DNA of 64,000 nucleotides from Clostridiales bacterium (GTDB lineage Bacteria; Bacillota; Clostridia; Christensenellales; CAG-138), in NCBI GenBank assembly GCA_004558525.1, contig SFCQ01000001.1, positions 1 through 64,000 on the forward strand. Reading direction: 5' to 3'. The notes beneath the pieces are model-generated. The model was not told where the DNA came from. It worked only from the letters and a program-made list of their open reading frames with translations, and did not search any database. Both the position numbers and the translations under genes were made by a program. Position 1 is the stretch's first letter, and each line of letters starts with the position of its first letter. Below, piece by piece: positions 23,592 through 33,134 of the stretch.

Positions 23592-24812
23592 ATGAAGATG
23601 AGTAGGACGATGACCATGACTGTGAAACGCACGTTCGCGTTTGCGCTTGCGGCCTTGATGATGCTATTGATGCTTGCGGGCTGCTCCGGACAAGCCGCGC
23701 AAAGCGGGGATGCCTCGGCAAACACCATAAAGATAGGCATACTTGGGCCGCACACGGGCGAATATGCGGCATACGGCCTCGGCGTGCGCAACGGGGCGGA
23801 GCTGTATTTCAACAAGGTGAACGAAAACGGCGGCATAAACGGCAAAAGGATAGAGCTTGTTATATACGACAACAAGGGCGACGATACCGAGAGCGTGACA
23901 GCCTTTACAAGAATGGTGGATAACGGCATAACCGCGCTTATAGGCGACGTGCTTACGGGCAATACCCTTGCGGTTGTGGGCGAGGCCAACGCGGTAAACA
24001 TGCCCATGATAACCCCGAGCGCCACCGCTGCGGCCGTTACCGTTAAGGAGGACGGCACGGTATATTCAAACGTGTTCCGCACCTGCTTTATAGACCCGTT
24101 CCAGGGCGAAAAGATGGCCGGCTTTGCAAACGATATACTCGGCGCAAAAACGGCGGCTCTGCTTTGCCAAACAGGCAACGATTACGCGCAGGGCCTTGCG
24201 GAAGCGTTCAAGCAGAAATGCGCACAGCTTGGCATACAGATCGTTGCGGAAGAAGGCTATGCCAAGGGCGACGTGGATTTCAAGAGCCAGCTCACCAACA
24301 TAGCCGCAAAGGCTCCGGACGTTGTGTTCTGCCCAAATTATTATGAGGACGACGGCATGATAGTCACACAGGCGAGGCAGGTGGGCGTCAGCAGCACCTT
24401 CCTTGGCGGCGACGGCTGGAGCAGCGTGACCAAGTATGCCTCAAAGGAGGCGCTTGAGGGAAGCTTCTATTGCTCCTCCTACGCGCCCGGCTCAACGGAC
24501 GCCGTGAAGAAGTTTGAAGAGGAATATGTCGCGGGCTACGGCAAGGATACGCTCAATATGTTCGCGGCCACGGCCTACGACGCCGCAATGCTGATGTGCG
24601 CCGCGCTTGAAAAGGCGGAGACGGGCGGCAGCGCGCCGGCGAGCGAGGAATACAAGCAGGCCGTTATAGACGCGATAAAGAGCGAGGGCGCCACGATATG
24701 CGGCATAACCAGCGAGGCCGGCTATACATTTGACGATAGCAACAACCCCATAAAGGACGCCGTAATAATGAAGGTCACCTCCGGCGAAGAGGTGTTTGAC
24801 AGAATGTATTGA
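23592..24812 (+). CDS. livK: Branched-chain amino acid ABC transporter substrate-binding lipoprotein
   Basis: The 406-residue protein has a lipoprotein signal peptide (lipobox LAGC, C31) and a type I periplasmic-binding fold: IKIGILGPHTGEYAAYG, ELYFNKVNENGGINGKRIELV and ALIGDVLTGNT agree with Leu/Ile/Val-binding proteins. Amides, peptides or short-chain acids are alternative ligands in this family. I start at the ATG at 23592 with GGAGG upstream; the open frame extends back through the terminator. It leads a complete five-gene import operon. Confidence 0.93.
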   Translation: MKMSRTMTMTVKRTFAFALAALMMLLMLAGCSGQAAQSGDASANTIKIGILGPHTGEYAAYGLGVRNGAELYFNKVNENGGINGKRIELVIYDNKGDDTESVTAFTRMVDNGITALIGDVLTGNTLAVVGEANAVNMPMITPSATAAAVTVKEDGTVYSNVFRTCFIDPFQGEKMAGFANDILGAKTAALLCQTGNDYAQGLAEAFKQKCAQLGIQIVAEEGYAKGDVDFKSQLTNIAAKAPDVVFCPNYYEDDGMIVTQARQVGVSSTFLGGDGWSSVTKYASKEALEGSFYCSSYAPGSTDAVKKFEEEYVAGYGKDTLNMFAATAYDAAMLMCAALEKAETGGSAPASEEYKQAVIDAIKSEGATICGITSEAGYTFDDSNNPIKDAVIMKVTSGEEVFDRMY

Positions 24813-24821
24813 GCTTAGGCT

Positions 24822-24858
24822 GCTTATGGGGGAGCGGCATCACCGCTTCCCCGTAAGC
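24822..24858 (+). other. 16-bp stem-loop between livK and livH
   Basis: GCTTATGGGGGAGCGG (24822-24837) pairs with 24843-24858 across a 5-base loop, with two G-U pairs and no T run. A stable intercistronic hairpin at this place usually protects the binding-protein mRNA or dampens permease expression; that role is inferred. Confidence 0.65.
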
Positions 24859-24896
24859 TATTATCCATTGATTTATCGAAAGGTTGCTTTGCGTTT

Positions 24897-25784
24897 ATGT
24901 CACTGCTTACTACTATACTGAAACAGCTTATAAACGGCCTGCAGTCGGGCTCCATATATGCGCTTGTAGCGCTTGGCTACAGCATGGTGTATGGAATAAT
25001 AATGCTGCTCAACTTTGCTCATGGCGACATAATAATGGTGGGCGCATATATAGTGTGGCTGATGATGGCCAGATTTGCCCTTAACCCTATAATAGCGCTG
25101 CTTGCGGCCATAGTTGGCTGCACGGCGCTTGGCGTGGTGATAGAAAAGGCCGCGTACAAGCCGCTTAGAAGCTCGCCGCGAATATCGCTGCTGATAACGG
25201 CGATAGGCATATCATACTTTCTTGAAAACGCGGCGCAGCTTATATTCGGCGCAAACGCCCGCGTTATACCGCCGTTTATAAACGCCGAGCCTATAACCGT
25301 AGGCGCCGTATCCATACCTGCGGAGGCGGCCGTCACGCTTGCGGCGGCAGGAATAGCTATGGTGCTGCTTAACGTGCTTGTAAAAAAGACCAAAATGGGC
25401 AAGGCGATGCGCGCCGTTAGCGAGGACGCGGGCGCGGCCCAGCTTATGGGCATAAACATAAACAATACCATCTCCTTTACCTTTGCCGTGGGCAGCGCGC
25501 TTGCGGGCATAGGCAGCGTGCTTTATTGCTGCGCATACCCGAAGGCCACGCCTACTATGGGCTCCATGCTGGGGTTAAAGGCGTTTGTGGCGGCCGTGCT
25601 TGGCGGCATAGGCTCTATACCCGGGGCCATGGCGGGAGGCTTCGCCATAGGCATAGCGGAGGCTTTGGTATCCTCTGCCGGACTTAGCGAGTGGAAGGAC
25701 GGGGTAGTGTTTGCAATACTTATAATAGTGCTTCTTGTAAAGCCTACCGGACTTATGGGCAGGCCTATGACGGAGAAGGTCTAA
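24897..25784 (+). CDS. livH: Branched-chain amino acid ABC transporter permease LivH
   Basis: The 295-residue integral membrane protein has about eight helices. The opening LINGLQSGSIYALVALGYSMVYG and NFAHGDIIMVGAYIV are typical of LivH, as is the late LGLKAFVAAVLGGIGSIPGA cytoplasmic coupling region. It partners LivM in the channel. AAAGG lies 12 bp before the ATG, a rather long spacing. Confidence 0.95.
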   Translation: MSLLTTILKQLINGLQSGSIYALVALGYSMVYGIIMLLNFAHGDIIMVGAYIVWLMMARFALNPIIALLAAIVGCTALGVVIEKAAYKPLRSSPRISLLITAIGISYFLENAAQLIFGANARVIPPFINAEPITVGAVSIPAEAAVTLAAAGIAMVLLNVLVKKTKMGKAMRAVSEDAGAAQLMGININNTISFTFAVGSALAGIGSVLYCCAYPKATPTMGSMLGLKAFVAAVLGGIGSIPGAMAGGFAIGIAEALVSSAGLSEWKDGVVFAILIIVLLVKPTGLMGRPMTEKV

Positions 25785-25794
25785 GGTGAGCTTT

Positions 25795-26868
25795 ATGGAT
25801 AACAGAGCAAACAACAAAGCAAACAAAAAGCGCTTTGAGCTGCCCGTATGGGCTGCATATATAATAAACCTGGGCCTGTTTATAGCCTTTATATCGCTGT
25901 TTGGCGTTTTGCTTTCAAGCGGCGCGCTGCCTGGCTTTATAACAAAGGTCGCCATGCTCATAGGCATACAGGTGATATTGGCCGTATCGCTGAACGTATC
26001 GACGGGCTATCTTGGCCAGCTGCCGCTTGGCCATGCCGGCTTTATGGCCGTTGGCGCTTACGCAAGCGCAATATTTATGACGCATACCTCCATACCGGCG
26101 GGCATAGCATTCCCTATCGGCATAGTAATAGCCGCTGCCGTGGCCGGATTGTTTGGCGTGCTTATAGGCATACCGGCGCTGAGGCTGAAGGGCGACTATC
26201 TCGCCATAATCACCCTCGGCTTTGGCGAGATAATACGCGTTGTGCTTTTGAACATAGACTCCGTTTTGGGCTTTAAGCTGACTAACGGCGCGGCGGGCCT
26301 GCAGAACATACCAAAGACCACGACGTTTGTAAACGCATGGCTCATGGTGGGCCTGACGTGCTTCCTGATACATACCTTTATCAAGTCGCGCCACGGCCGC
26401 GCGGTGCTGTCCATAAGGGAAAACGAGATAGCGGCAGAGGCCTGCGGCATAAACATAACGTATTACAAAACGCTTGCTTTTTCCATGTCGGCGGCGTTTG
26501 CCGGAGCCGCGGGCGCGCTTTATGCGGGCTACCTTGGCATATTGAATCCATCAAGCTTTGGGTTTATGAAGTCGATAGAGATACTTGTAATGGTGGTGCT
26601 TGGCGGCATGGGCTCCATGGTAGGCAGCATAGCGGCGGCGATAGCGCTGACTGCCGCGCCTGAGCTGCTTAGGGCGTTTGATAATTACAGAATGATAGCA
26701 TACTCCCTGCTCCTGATAGCGACTATGATATTCAAGCCCTCCGGACTTATGGGAAGGTATGACTTCTCCATGAAGCGGATAATAGAAAACGCCATAAACG
26801 GCGATATATTCAGGCGCATACGCAAAAGCAGGGCTTTTGACAAGGCGGAAGGAGAGGGCGAAGCATGA
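25795..26868 (+). CDS. livM: Branched-chain amino acid ABC transporter permease LivM
   Basis: The 357-residue membrane protein carries LivM hallmarks: LNVSTGYLGQLPLGHAGFMAVGAY, GDYLAIITLGFGEIIR and SIEILVMVVLGGMGSMVGS. The ATG at 25795 has AAGGTGA in good position; a GTG at 25786 would overlap that site. It begins 10 bp after livH and its stop overlaps the livG start. Confidence 0.95.
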   Translation: MDNRANNKANKKRFELPVWAAYIINLGLFIAFISLFGVLLSSGALPGFITKVAMLIGIQVILAVSLNVSTGYLGQLPLGHAGFMAVGAYASAIFMTHTSIPAGIAFPIGIVIAAAVAGLFGVLIGIPALRLKGDYLAIITLGFGEIIRVVLLNIDSVLGFKLTNGAAGLQNIPKTTTFVNAWLMVGLTCFLIHTFIKSRHGRAVLSIRENEIAAEACGINITYYKTLAFSMSAAFAGAAGALYAGYLGILNPSSFGFMKSIEILVMVVLGGMGSMVGSIAAAIALTAAPELLRAFDNYRMIAYSLLLIATMIFKPSGLMGRYDFSMKRIIENAINGDIFRRIRKSRAFDKAEGEGEA

Positions 26869-27695
26869 ACAAGCTTGTAAGGGAACCCAGCTACAACCTT
26901 ATACCGGAAAGGGATCTTGGCCAAACGCCCATACTTGAGTGCAGGCGCATCGGCATAGACTTTGGCGGCCTCAGCGCGGTGGACGAGTTTACCATAGCCA
27001 TAGGCAGGACCGAGATATGCGGCATAATCGGCCCAAACGGCGCGGGGAAGACGACGGTGTTCAACCTGCTTACCAATGTGTACAGGCCAACGCGCGGCAG
27101 CATACTTGTAAACGGCGTGGATACGCTCGGCATGACTACGGACGAGGTCAACAGGAGGGGCGTGGCGAGGACGTTCCAGAACATAAGGCTTTTTAAGGAC
27201 TTGAGCGTTGAGGAGAACGTGCTTATAGGCCTGAGCAATTCTGTGGATTGCTCCGTGCTTGCGAGCATGCTGAGGCTGCCCTCTTATTGGAAGCAGGAAA
27301 AGAAGGCCAGGGAGAGGGCGAGGGAGCTATTGAGCATATTCAATATGCAGGATATGTGCGGCGCCAAGGCGGGCAGCCTGCCATACGGCGCGCAGAGAAA
27401 GCTTGAAATAGTGCGCGCGCTTGCAACGCGCCCGGGCATACTTCTGCTTGACGAGCCGGCGGCCGGCATGAATCCGTCCGAGACTGCCGAGCTTATGGAG
27501 AACATATTGAAGATAAGGGATAGCTTCCATATAGCAATAATGCTTATCGAGCATGATATGAACCTTGTTATGGGCATATGCGAGGGCATAGCCGTGCTGA
27601 ACTACGGCCGTATAATAGCCAAAGGCACGCCGGAGCAGATAAGGAACGACCCTGTTGTTATAGAGGCTTATCTTGGCAAGGAGGCTGAAAAGTGA
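26865..27695 (+). CDS. livG: Branched-chain amino acid ABC transporter ATPase LivG
   Basis: The 276-residue ATPase shows Walker A GPNGAGKTT, the LivG-typical RTFQNIRLFKDLSVEENVLIG, a signature region LPYGAQRKLEI, Walker B ILLLDEPAAGMNP and the switch IEHDMNLV. A roughly 20-residue N-terminal extension precedes the domain. ATGA overlaps link it to livM and livF. Confidence 0.95.
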   Translation: MNKLVREPSYNLIPERDLGQTPILECRRIGIDFGGLSAVDEFTIAIGRTEICGIIGPNGAGKTTVFNLLTNVYRPTRGSILVNGVDTLGMTTDEVNRRGVARTFQNIRLFKDLSVEENVLIGLSNSVDCSVLASMLRLPSYWKQEKKARERARELLSIFNMQDMCGAKAGSLPYGAQRKLEIVRALATRPGILLLDEPAAGMNPSETAELMENILKIRDSFHIAIMLIEHDMNLVMGICEGIAVLNYGRIIAKGTPEQIRNDPVVIEAYLGKEAEK

Positions 27696-28399
27696 GTACG
27701 CTTTTGAAGGTGAATGACATACATGTTTATTATGGCAAGATACACGCCGTAAAGGGCGTGAGCTTTGAGGTCGGCCAGGGCGAGATAGTTTCGCTTATAG
27801 GCGCTAACGGCGCAGGCAAAAGCACCGCGCTTAAGACCATATCCGGCCTTTTGCACCCGAAGCAGGGCAGCATAGAATTCATGGGCAAGGATATAACGAA
27901 GCTTGAGCCGAATAAGATAGTCCGGCTTGGCCTTGCGCAGGTTCCGGAGGGCAGGCGTGTGTTTGCGCACATGAGCGTTATGGAAAACATAGAGATGGGC
28001 GCGTACATACTCGGCCGCATTCCCGAGGAAGCGGTGGAGGATGTGTTCAGCCGCTTCCCAAGGCTCAAGGAGCGCAGCAGGCAGGAGGCCGGCACCCTTT
28101 CCGGAGGCGAGCAGCAGATGCTTGCCATGGCAAGGGCGCTTATGAGCAAGCCAAAGCTGATAATGATGGACGAGCCGAGCATGGGCCTTTCGCCAATACT
28201 TGTGGAGCAGATATTCTCAATTATAGCCGAGCTTAGGCAGAGCGGCGCCACGATACTGCTTGTTGAGCAAAACGCCAACAAGGCGCTTAAGATAACGGAC
28301 AGGGCATATGTGCTTGAAACGGGCAGGATAACGCTGAGCGGCAGCGGCAGGGAGCTGCTTGAGAGCGAGGATGTTAAAAAGGCCTATCTTGGCGGATAA
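27692..28399 (+). CDS. livF: Branched-chain amino acid ABC transporter ATPase LivF
   Basis: The 235-residue ATPase has Walker A GANGAGKST, signature LSGGEQQMLA, Walker B LIMMDEPSMGLSP and the LivF-type VPEGRRVFAHMSVMENIEMGAY. It starts with GTG at 27692, overlapping the livG stop by 4 bp, and ends the operon. Confidence 0.95.
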   Translation: MSTLLKVNDIHVYYGKIHAVKGVSFEVGQGEIVSLIGANGAGKSTALKTISGLLHPKQGSIEFMGKDITKLEPNKIVRLGLAQVPEGRRVFAHMSVMENIEMGAYILGRIPEEAVEDVFSRFPRLKERSRQEAGTLSGGEQQMLAMARALMSKPKLIMMDEPSMGLSPILVEQIFSIIAELRQSGATILLVEQNANKALKITDRAYVLETGRITLSGSGRELLESEDVKKAYLGG

Positions 28400-28423
28400 A
28401 CGATATTAGCATATAAAAACTCG

Positions 28424-28478
28424 AAAAAGTGGCGACCAGCCACTTTTTTGACACTCTCAAACCGCCCTTAAAGGGCGG
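28424..28478 (+). terminator. Terminator of the liv operon (repeat copy E plus second hairpin)
   Basis: A5GTGGC, loop gacca, GCCACT6 (28424-28449) is followed by GACACTCTC and a perfect CCGCCCTT/AAGGGCGG hairpin (28462-28478). The first part and its ACTCG leader match the 3' module of the dispersed repeat. Confidence 0.85.
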
Positions 28479-28516
28479 CCTTAAAGATAGATGGAGCTTT
28501 TGATTCTGCACACGCC

Positions 28517-29293
28517 CTACAGCCTTTCGGGCTTTTGGGCGATCAGCAGAAAACGGTGAAGCAGGCTGTCTATGCAGCCCATTTCGTTGATCTCCTCATT
28601 AAGGGCCAGAAGCTCGCGCCGGCAGCGGTCTACCGAAAAGCCCGGAAATTCCCAGCTTACCGTGCGCGCAAAGTATACCAGCGCCCCAACGTCCCAAAAC
28701 TTGAGCTTTGGGAAGTATTCCTTGCCGAAGAGCACGTTAAAGCCGCCGCTGCGGAAGGCTTCAACCGCATTTTTCAAACAATGCCCGGGAAATGGCGGTT
28801 CATATTCAGGCAAAAGCCGCTTTGACAAGGCCCTGTTGTCGCGCTGGCCTATCTGTTCGGTTATGAACACTCCGCCCGGCTTAAGCACCCTGAAAAGCTC
28901 ATCGCGCGAATAGCCGCCGTGCCTGCTAAGAACTATATCGAACATATTGCTGCCAAAGGGCAGCTCCTCCCTGTCCACATCGCAGTATGCAAGCCTTATC
29001 CCAAGCGGAACGAGCTGCTCTATGCAGCGCTCGTAATCCGGCTCGCAGGATTCCGTGGCGCAGGTCAGCTCATATGGATGCCTAAGGCTCAAAAGGAAGT
29101 CGCCGTCGCCGGTATCCATATCAAGGAGCATATCGTTTGCCGTAAGATAGCCGAGCACCTCCTCGCGATAATCCCAGGGAAGCTGCTCGCTTTGCCAGCG
29201 CCCGTCAAGATGCATCATATCCCATCCGCCGAACGGGAAAGCCTCTTCAAAGCGCCACATGTCTATAAGCTGCTCTTCATCTGCCGAGTACAT
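28517..29293 (-). CDS. Class I SAM-dependent methyltransferase
   Basis: The 258-residue protein has SAM motif I as LLDMDTGDGDFLL, an acidic strand-2 end (CATESCEPDYERC), motif IV NMFDIVLSRHGG and the post-motif VLKPGGVFITEQIG. It looks like the small-molecule/UbiE-like group with no clue to substrate. GGAGGT lies 10 bp before the ATG. It lies 62 bp downstream of gltX on the same strand. Confidence 0.82.
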   Translation of the reverse strand: MYSADEEQLIDMWRFEEAFPFGGWDMMHLDGRWQSEQLPWDYREEVLGYLTANDMLLDMDTGDGDFLLSLRHPYELTCATESCEPDYERCIEQLVPLGIRLAYCDVDREELPFGSNMFDIVLSRHGGYSRDELFRVLKPGGVFITEQIGQRDNRALSKRLLPEYEPPFPGHCLKNAVEAFRSGGFNVLFGKEYFPKLKFWDVGALVYFARTVSWEFPGFSVDRCRRELLALNEEINEMGCIDSLLHRFLLIAQKPERL

Positions 29294-29355
29294 CTTAGGC
29301 TATACCTCCGAAATAATTGCGGCCAAAGCCGCTGCCTTAGGCTCAAAGCCAAAGC

Positions 29356-30825
29356 TTACAGCGCCTGCTTCAGCCTGTCGCGGCTGAGCTTAAGGCGCCT
29401 CAGGCTCTCCTCCCTGCCCAATAAGCAGGCTATCTCTATGGCTCCGCCTGGGGTCACGGCCTTTCCGGCCATGCCTATGCGCACCGGCCAAAGCAGCGTG
29501 CCGTTCTTCATGCCGTTGGCCTCCGCCATGCCTATAAGGCAGCCGTGCAGGCTTTCCTCGTCCCATGAAGGCAGCGACTCAAGCTCCGGTATCGCCATAT
29601 CGAGAACGCTTGCGGAGATCTCGGGATTTGTCTTTGACTTTTTGTTGGTGAACAGGGCAAGGTCAAACTGCTCGTCCATCTTAACAAGAAAGTCCGTTAT
29701 GTCCGCCATCTGTGAAAATATCTCAAGCCTTGGCTGCAATATGCGCCTGAGCAGGCTTTTGTCCATATGGCCTATACCTGAACGTTTATACCAGGGCGCG
29801 GCGGCCGCGTCAAACTCGGCCTCGCTCATGCGGCGTATATATTCGGCGTTCATCCATGTCAGCTTTGCAACGTCAAATATTGCGGGGGACTTGCTCATGC
29901 CGCTCACGTCAAAGGCGTCAATAAGCTCGTCAAGCGTAAAGAACTCCCTGTCGTCCCCCGGGTTCCAGCCGAGCAGCGCAACGTAGTTTATTATCGCCTC
30001 TTTAAGATATCCCTTGGCGATAAAATCCTCATAATAAGCGTCGCCATCGCGCTTGGAAAGCTTGTGCTGCGCGTCCCTCATTATGCTGGTCATGTGTATG
30101 TATACGGGCTTTTCCCAGCCGAAGGCGTCATAAAGCAGATTATACTTGGGCGTTGAGGAAAGATACTCCATTCCGCGCATAACGTGGGTTATGCCCATGG
30201 TATGGTCGTCTATGACGTTGGCGAAGTTATATGTCGGCATACCGTCCGCCTTTATCAGTATCATATCGTCAAGCTCGGAACAATCCACGCTTATGTGGCC
30301 GTATATGGCGTCGTCAAAGCTGGCCTCGCCCTGCTCCGGCACGTTTTGGCGTATAACATACGGTTCGCCCGCGGCAAGCCGCCTTTCGACCTCCTCCTTG
30401 GGAAGGTGCAGGCAGTGCTTGTCATACTTAAAGGTTTCTCCCCTGTCGGCTGCGGCCTTCCTGCGGCAGTCCAGCTCCTCATTGGTGCAGAAGCAGTAAT
30501 ATGCCTTACCCATTTCAACAAGCCTTTGGGCGTAAGGAAGATACATATTCTTCCTTTCACTTTGAACATACGGCCCGTATTCGCCGCCTACGTCCGGACC
30601 CTCGTCCCAATCCATGCCTATGCTTTTGAGCGTCCTGTATATCACCTCGGTAGCGCCCTCAACATAGCGGTTCTGGTCGGTATCCTCTATGCGCAGTATA
30701 AACCTGCCGCCATGATGCCTTGCGTAGAGCCATGTATAAAGCGCGCTCCTGAGGTTGCCTATATGCATATAGCCCGTGGGCGACGGGGCAAATCTGGTCC
30801 TGACTGTTTTAAGCGTATCAGACAT
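29356..30825 (-). CDS. gltX: Glutamyl-tRNA synthetase
   Basis: The 489-residue class I synthetase has the HIGH motif as YMHIGNLRSA in APSPTGYMHIGNL and the KMSKS motif as HKLSKRDGD, together with the ALYTWLYARHHGG and RIEDTDQNR regions. It charges tRNA-Glu. A glutaminyl-tRNA synthetase is encoded just upstream, so this enzyme need not mischarge tRNA-Gln. Confidence 0.95.
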   Translation of the reverse strand: MSDTLKTVRTRFAPSPTGYMHIGNLRSALYTWLYARHHGGRFILRIEDTDQNRYVEGATEVIYRTLKSIGMDWDEGPDVGGEYGPYVQSERKNMYLPYAQRLVEMGKAYYCFCTNEELDCRRKAAADRGETFKYDKHCLHLPKEEVERRLAAGEPYVIRQNVPEQGEASFDDAIYGHISVDCSELDDMILIKADGMPTYNFANVIDDHTMGITHVMRGMEYLSSTPKYNLLYDAFGWEKPVYIHMTSIMRDAQHKLSKRDGDAYYEDFIAKGYLKEAIINYVALLGWNPGDDREFFTLDELIDAFDVSGMSKSPAIFDVAKLTWMNAEYIRRMSEAEFDAAAAPWYKRSGIGHMDKSLLRRILQPRLEIFSQMADITDFLVKMDEQFDLALFTNKKSKTNPEISASVLDMAIPELESLPSWDEESLHGCLIGMAEANGMKNGTLLWPVRIGMAGKAVTPGGAIEIACLLGREESLRRLKLSRDRLKQAL

Positions 30826-30857
30826 TTGTGTATCCTTTCTGAGCTTTAGTGCCGCTC

Positions 30858-32507
30858 TTACATCTTAAAGCTGTCCTTCAAGCCGACAGAGCGGTTGAAC
30901 ACCGGCCTTTCGGGGGTATGGTCAAGGTCCGTGCAGAAGTAGCCTATGCGCATGAACTGGAAGTGGTCGCCCGGCTTTGACGCTGCAAGCGCCGGCTCAA
31001 CATAGCCGTGCCTTATGGTGATGGAGTCCGGATTCATAAGCTCCGTAAAGTCGCGCTCCACACCGTCCTCAGGGTCGTCGAGCATAAGCTGCTCATAAAG
31101 GCGGAACTCGGCGGGCACGGCGTGCTTCGCGTTTACCCAATGCAGCGTGCCCTTCACCTTGCGCTCACATTCGCCGCTTCTGGTATCGGGGTCATATGTG
31201 CAGTATACCGTTGTAACGCGGCCGTTTTCGTCGGCGTCATAGCGGGTGCATTTTACTATATAGGCGCCCTTGAGCCTTACCTCGCCGTCCGGCTTGAGCC
31301 TGAAGTACTTCTTTGGCGGATCGTAGGAGAAATCGTCCCTTTCTATATACAGCTCGCGTCCGAACGCCACGCCGCGCTTTCCGGCGGCGTCGCAGGCGGG
31401 CAGGTTTTCAAGCTCTACAATCTCCTCCCTGTCCTCAGGCCAGTTTTCTATAACGAGCTTTATCGGGTCAAGCACGGCGCACATGCGGTAGGCCTTAGCG
31501 TTAAGGTCCTCCCTGAGGCAATGCTCCAGCATGGCGCTGTCCACTATGGAATCCGCCTTGGCTACGCCTATGCGCACAAGGAAGTCCTTTATTGCCTCCG
31601 GCGTGTAGCCGCGCCTTCTCAATGCGCAAAGGGTAGGCATGCGCGGGTCGTCCCAGCCGGAGACGTAATGCTCCTCAACAAGCCGCCTTAAATAGCGCTT
31701 GCTCATTATGGTGTTTGTCAAATTGAGCCTTGCAAACTCTATCTGCCTGGGCTTATGCTCAAATTCGCACTGCTCTATGACCCAGTTATAAAGCGGCCTG
31801 TGCGCCTCGTACTCAAGCGAGCAGAGGGAGTGCGTAACGCCCTCTATGGCGTCCTGTATGGGGTGGGCAAAATCATACATGGGATATATGCACCACTTTG
31901 TGCCGGTGTGGTGGTGCGCAACGTGCTTTATCCTGTATATTGCCGGGTCGCGCATATTTATGTTGGGGCTTGCCATGTCTATCTTTGCCCTCAGCGTCCT
32001 TGCGCCGTCCTCAAATTCGCCGTCCCTCATCCTGTAGAACAAATCAAGGTTTTCTTCAACGCTCCTGTCCCTGTAGGGCGAATTTTTGCCAGGCTCCGTA
32101 AGGGTACCCCTGTATTCGCGCATCTCGTCCTTGGACAGGTCGTCAACATAGGCGACGCCCTTTTTGATAAGCTTTACGGCAAGCTCAAAGCAGGCGTCAA
32201 AATAATCGCTGCCGTAGCAGAGCTTATCCCAATCAAAGCCGAGCCAGCGGATATCGTACTCTATAGCGTCGACAAATTCTTCCTTTTCCTTGGTCGGGTT
32301 GGTATCGTCAAAGCGCAGGTTGCACTTGCCGCCGAATTTTTCCGCCATGGAAAAGTCTATGTACAGCGCCTTAACGTGGCCTATGTGCAGGTAGCCGTTG
32401 GGCTCCGGCGGGAAACGGGTGCGGATATGGGATAGTCCCTGCTCCTGTATATCCTGCTCTATAAACTCCTCAATAAAGTTTTTGGGTGCAAGCTTGGCTT
32501 CTTCCAT
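30858..32507 (-). CDS. glnS: Glutaminyl-tRNA synthetase
   Basis: The 549-residue class I enzyme has RFPPEPNGYLHIGHVKA, the FDDTNPTKE segment specific to GlnRS, TNTIMSKRYLRRL (KMSKS-like) and a complete C-terminal beta-barrel anticodon domain. It charges tRNA-Gln directly. I start at ATG 32507; an in-frame ATG at 32573 lies far upstream without support. GlnRS is uncommon among Bacillota, most of which use GatCAB, and points to past transfer. The stop lies 33 bp before gltX. Confidence 0.95.
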   Translation of the reverse strand: MEEAKLAPKNFIEEFIEQDIQEQGLSHIRTRFPPEPNGYLHIGHVKALYIDFSMAEKFGGKCNLRFDDTNPTKEKEEFVDAIEYDIRWLGFDWDKLCYGSDYFDACFELAVKLIKKGVAYVDDLSKDEMREYRGTLTEPGKNSPYRDRSVEENLDLFYRMRDGEFEDGARTLRAKIDMASPNINMRDPAIYRIKHVAHHHTGTKWCIYPMYDFAHPIQDAIEGVTHSLCSLEYEAHRPLYNWVIEQCEFEHKPRQIEFARLNLTNTIMSKRYLRRLVEEHYVSGWDDPRMPTLCALRRRGYTPEAIKDFLVRIGVAKADSIVDSAMLEHCLREDLNAKAYRMCAVLDPIKLVIENWPEDREEIVELENLPACDAAGKRGVAFGRELYIERDDFSYDPPKKYFRLKPDGEVRLKGAYIVKCTRYDADENGRVTTVYCTYDPDTRSGECERKVKGTLHWVNAKHAVPAEFRLYEQLMLDDPEDGVERDFTELMNPDSITIRHGYVEPALAASKPGDHFQFMRIGYFCTDLDHTPERPVFNRSVGLKDSFKM

Positions 32508-32576
32508 ATCCTTTTCACGTCCTTTCAAAAATAAAAATAATATCGCCCCGTCATGCTTACGGCAGCGGTTCATTAC

Positions 32577-32605
32577 ATTATCTTTAATATGCCCCTTATT
32601 GTCAA
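32577..32605 (-). promoter_or_regulatory. Promoter of glnS-gltX
   Basis: On minus, TTGACA (32600-32605), 17 bp, and GATAAT (32577-32582) lie about 70 bp before glnS and overlap the end of the ProX-type gene. It should drive glnS, gltX and possibly the methyltransferase. Confidence 0.75.
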
Positions 32606-33117
32606 GCTTCTTCGGGGCTTTGCGGCCTGACGATGCAAATTTTGTTGCCGGTTTTTGCCAGAAATCTGACTAGATCGTCAAGCTTTATCGCAAGCGAGGC
32701 GCTGGATACGCACGGGTGTACGCACACGGTATCCATGCTTAGTATATCCTCGTCTATTACAACGGTTATATCCTCTGTCCCCTTGTGCGCAAGCGCCATG
32801 GGCGTTACGCTGCCGGGCAGCAGGCCGAGCCTGTCCATAAGCTGCTCCTCGGTGCAGAAGCTCAGCCTTGATACGCCGAGCTGCTTTGATATGTCAGCCG
32901 TATGGAATTGCTTGCCGGCAGCTATCAGCAGAAGATAGTATTTTGTTTTTTGCCTGTTGCACAAAAACAGGTTCTTGAAGTGATGCGCGCCTATGTCCCT
33001 GCCTATATCCTCGCAATCGTGCATGGTCAAAGCCAAAGCATGCTCGTAGCGGACATAGCTTATGCCCATCTCGTCAAGCAGCCTCAGCGTAGGCAGCTCC
33101 CTTGGGTCGATAGCCAT
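32602..33117 (-). CDS. YbaK/ProX-type aminoacyl-tRNA deacylase
   Basis: The 171-residue protein resembles the free-standing Cys/Ala-tRNA(Pro) deacylases (PrdX/ProX): HHFKNLFLCNRQKTKYYLLLI, KQLGVSRLSFCTEEQL, LLPGSVTPMAL and a late CVHPCVSSASLAI. It edits mischarged tRNA-Pro. AAGGAG lies 12 bp before the ATG at 33117; a TTG at 33138 overlapping the previous stop as TTGA is an alternative start. It follows the serine dehydratase genes. Confidence 0.87.
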   Translation of the reverse strand: MAIDPRELPTLRLLDEMGISYVRYEHALALTMHDCEDIGRDIGAHHFKNLFLCNRQKTKYYLLLIAAGKQFHTADISKQLGVSRLSFCTEEQLMDRLGLLPGSVTPMALAHKGTEDITVVIDEDILSMDTVCVHPCVSSASLAIKLDDLVRFLAKTGNKICIVRPQSPEEA

Positions 33118-33134
33118 AGCCTGTTTATGCTCCT

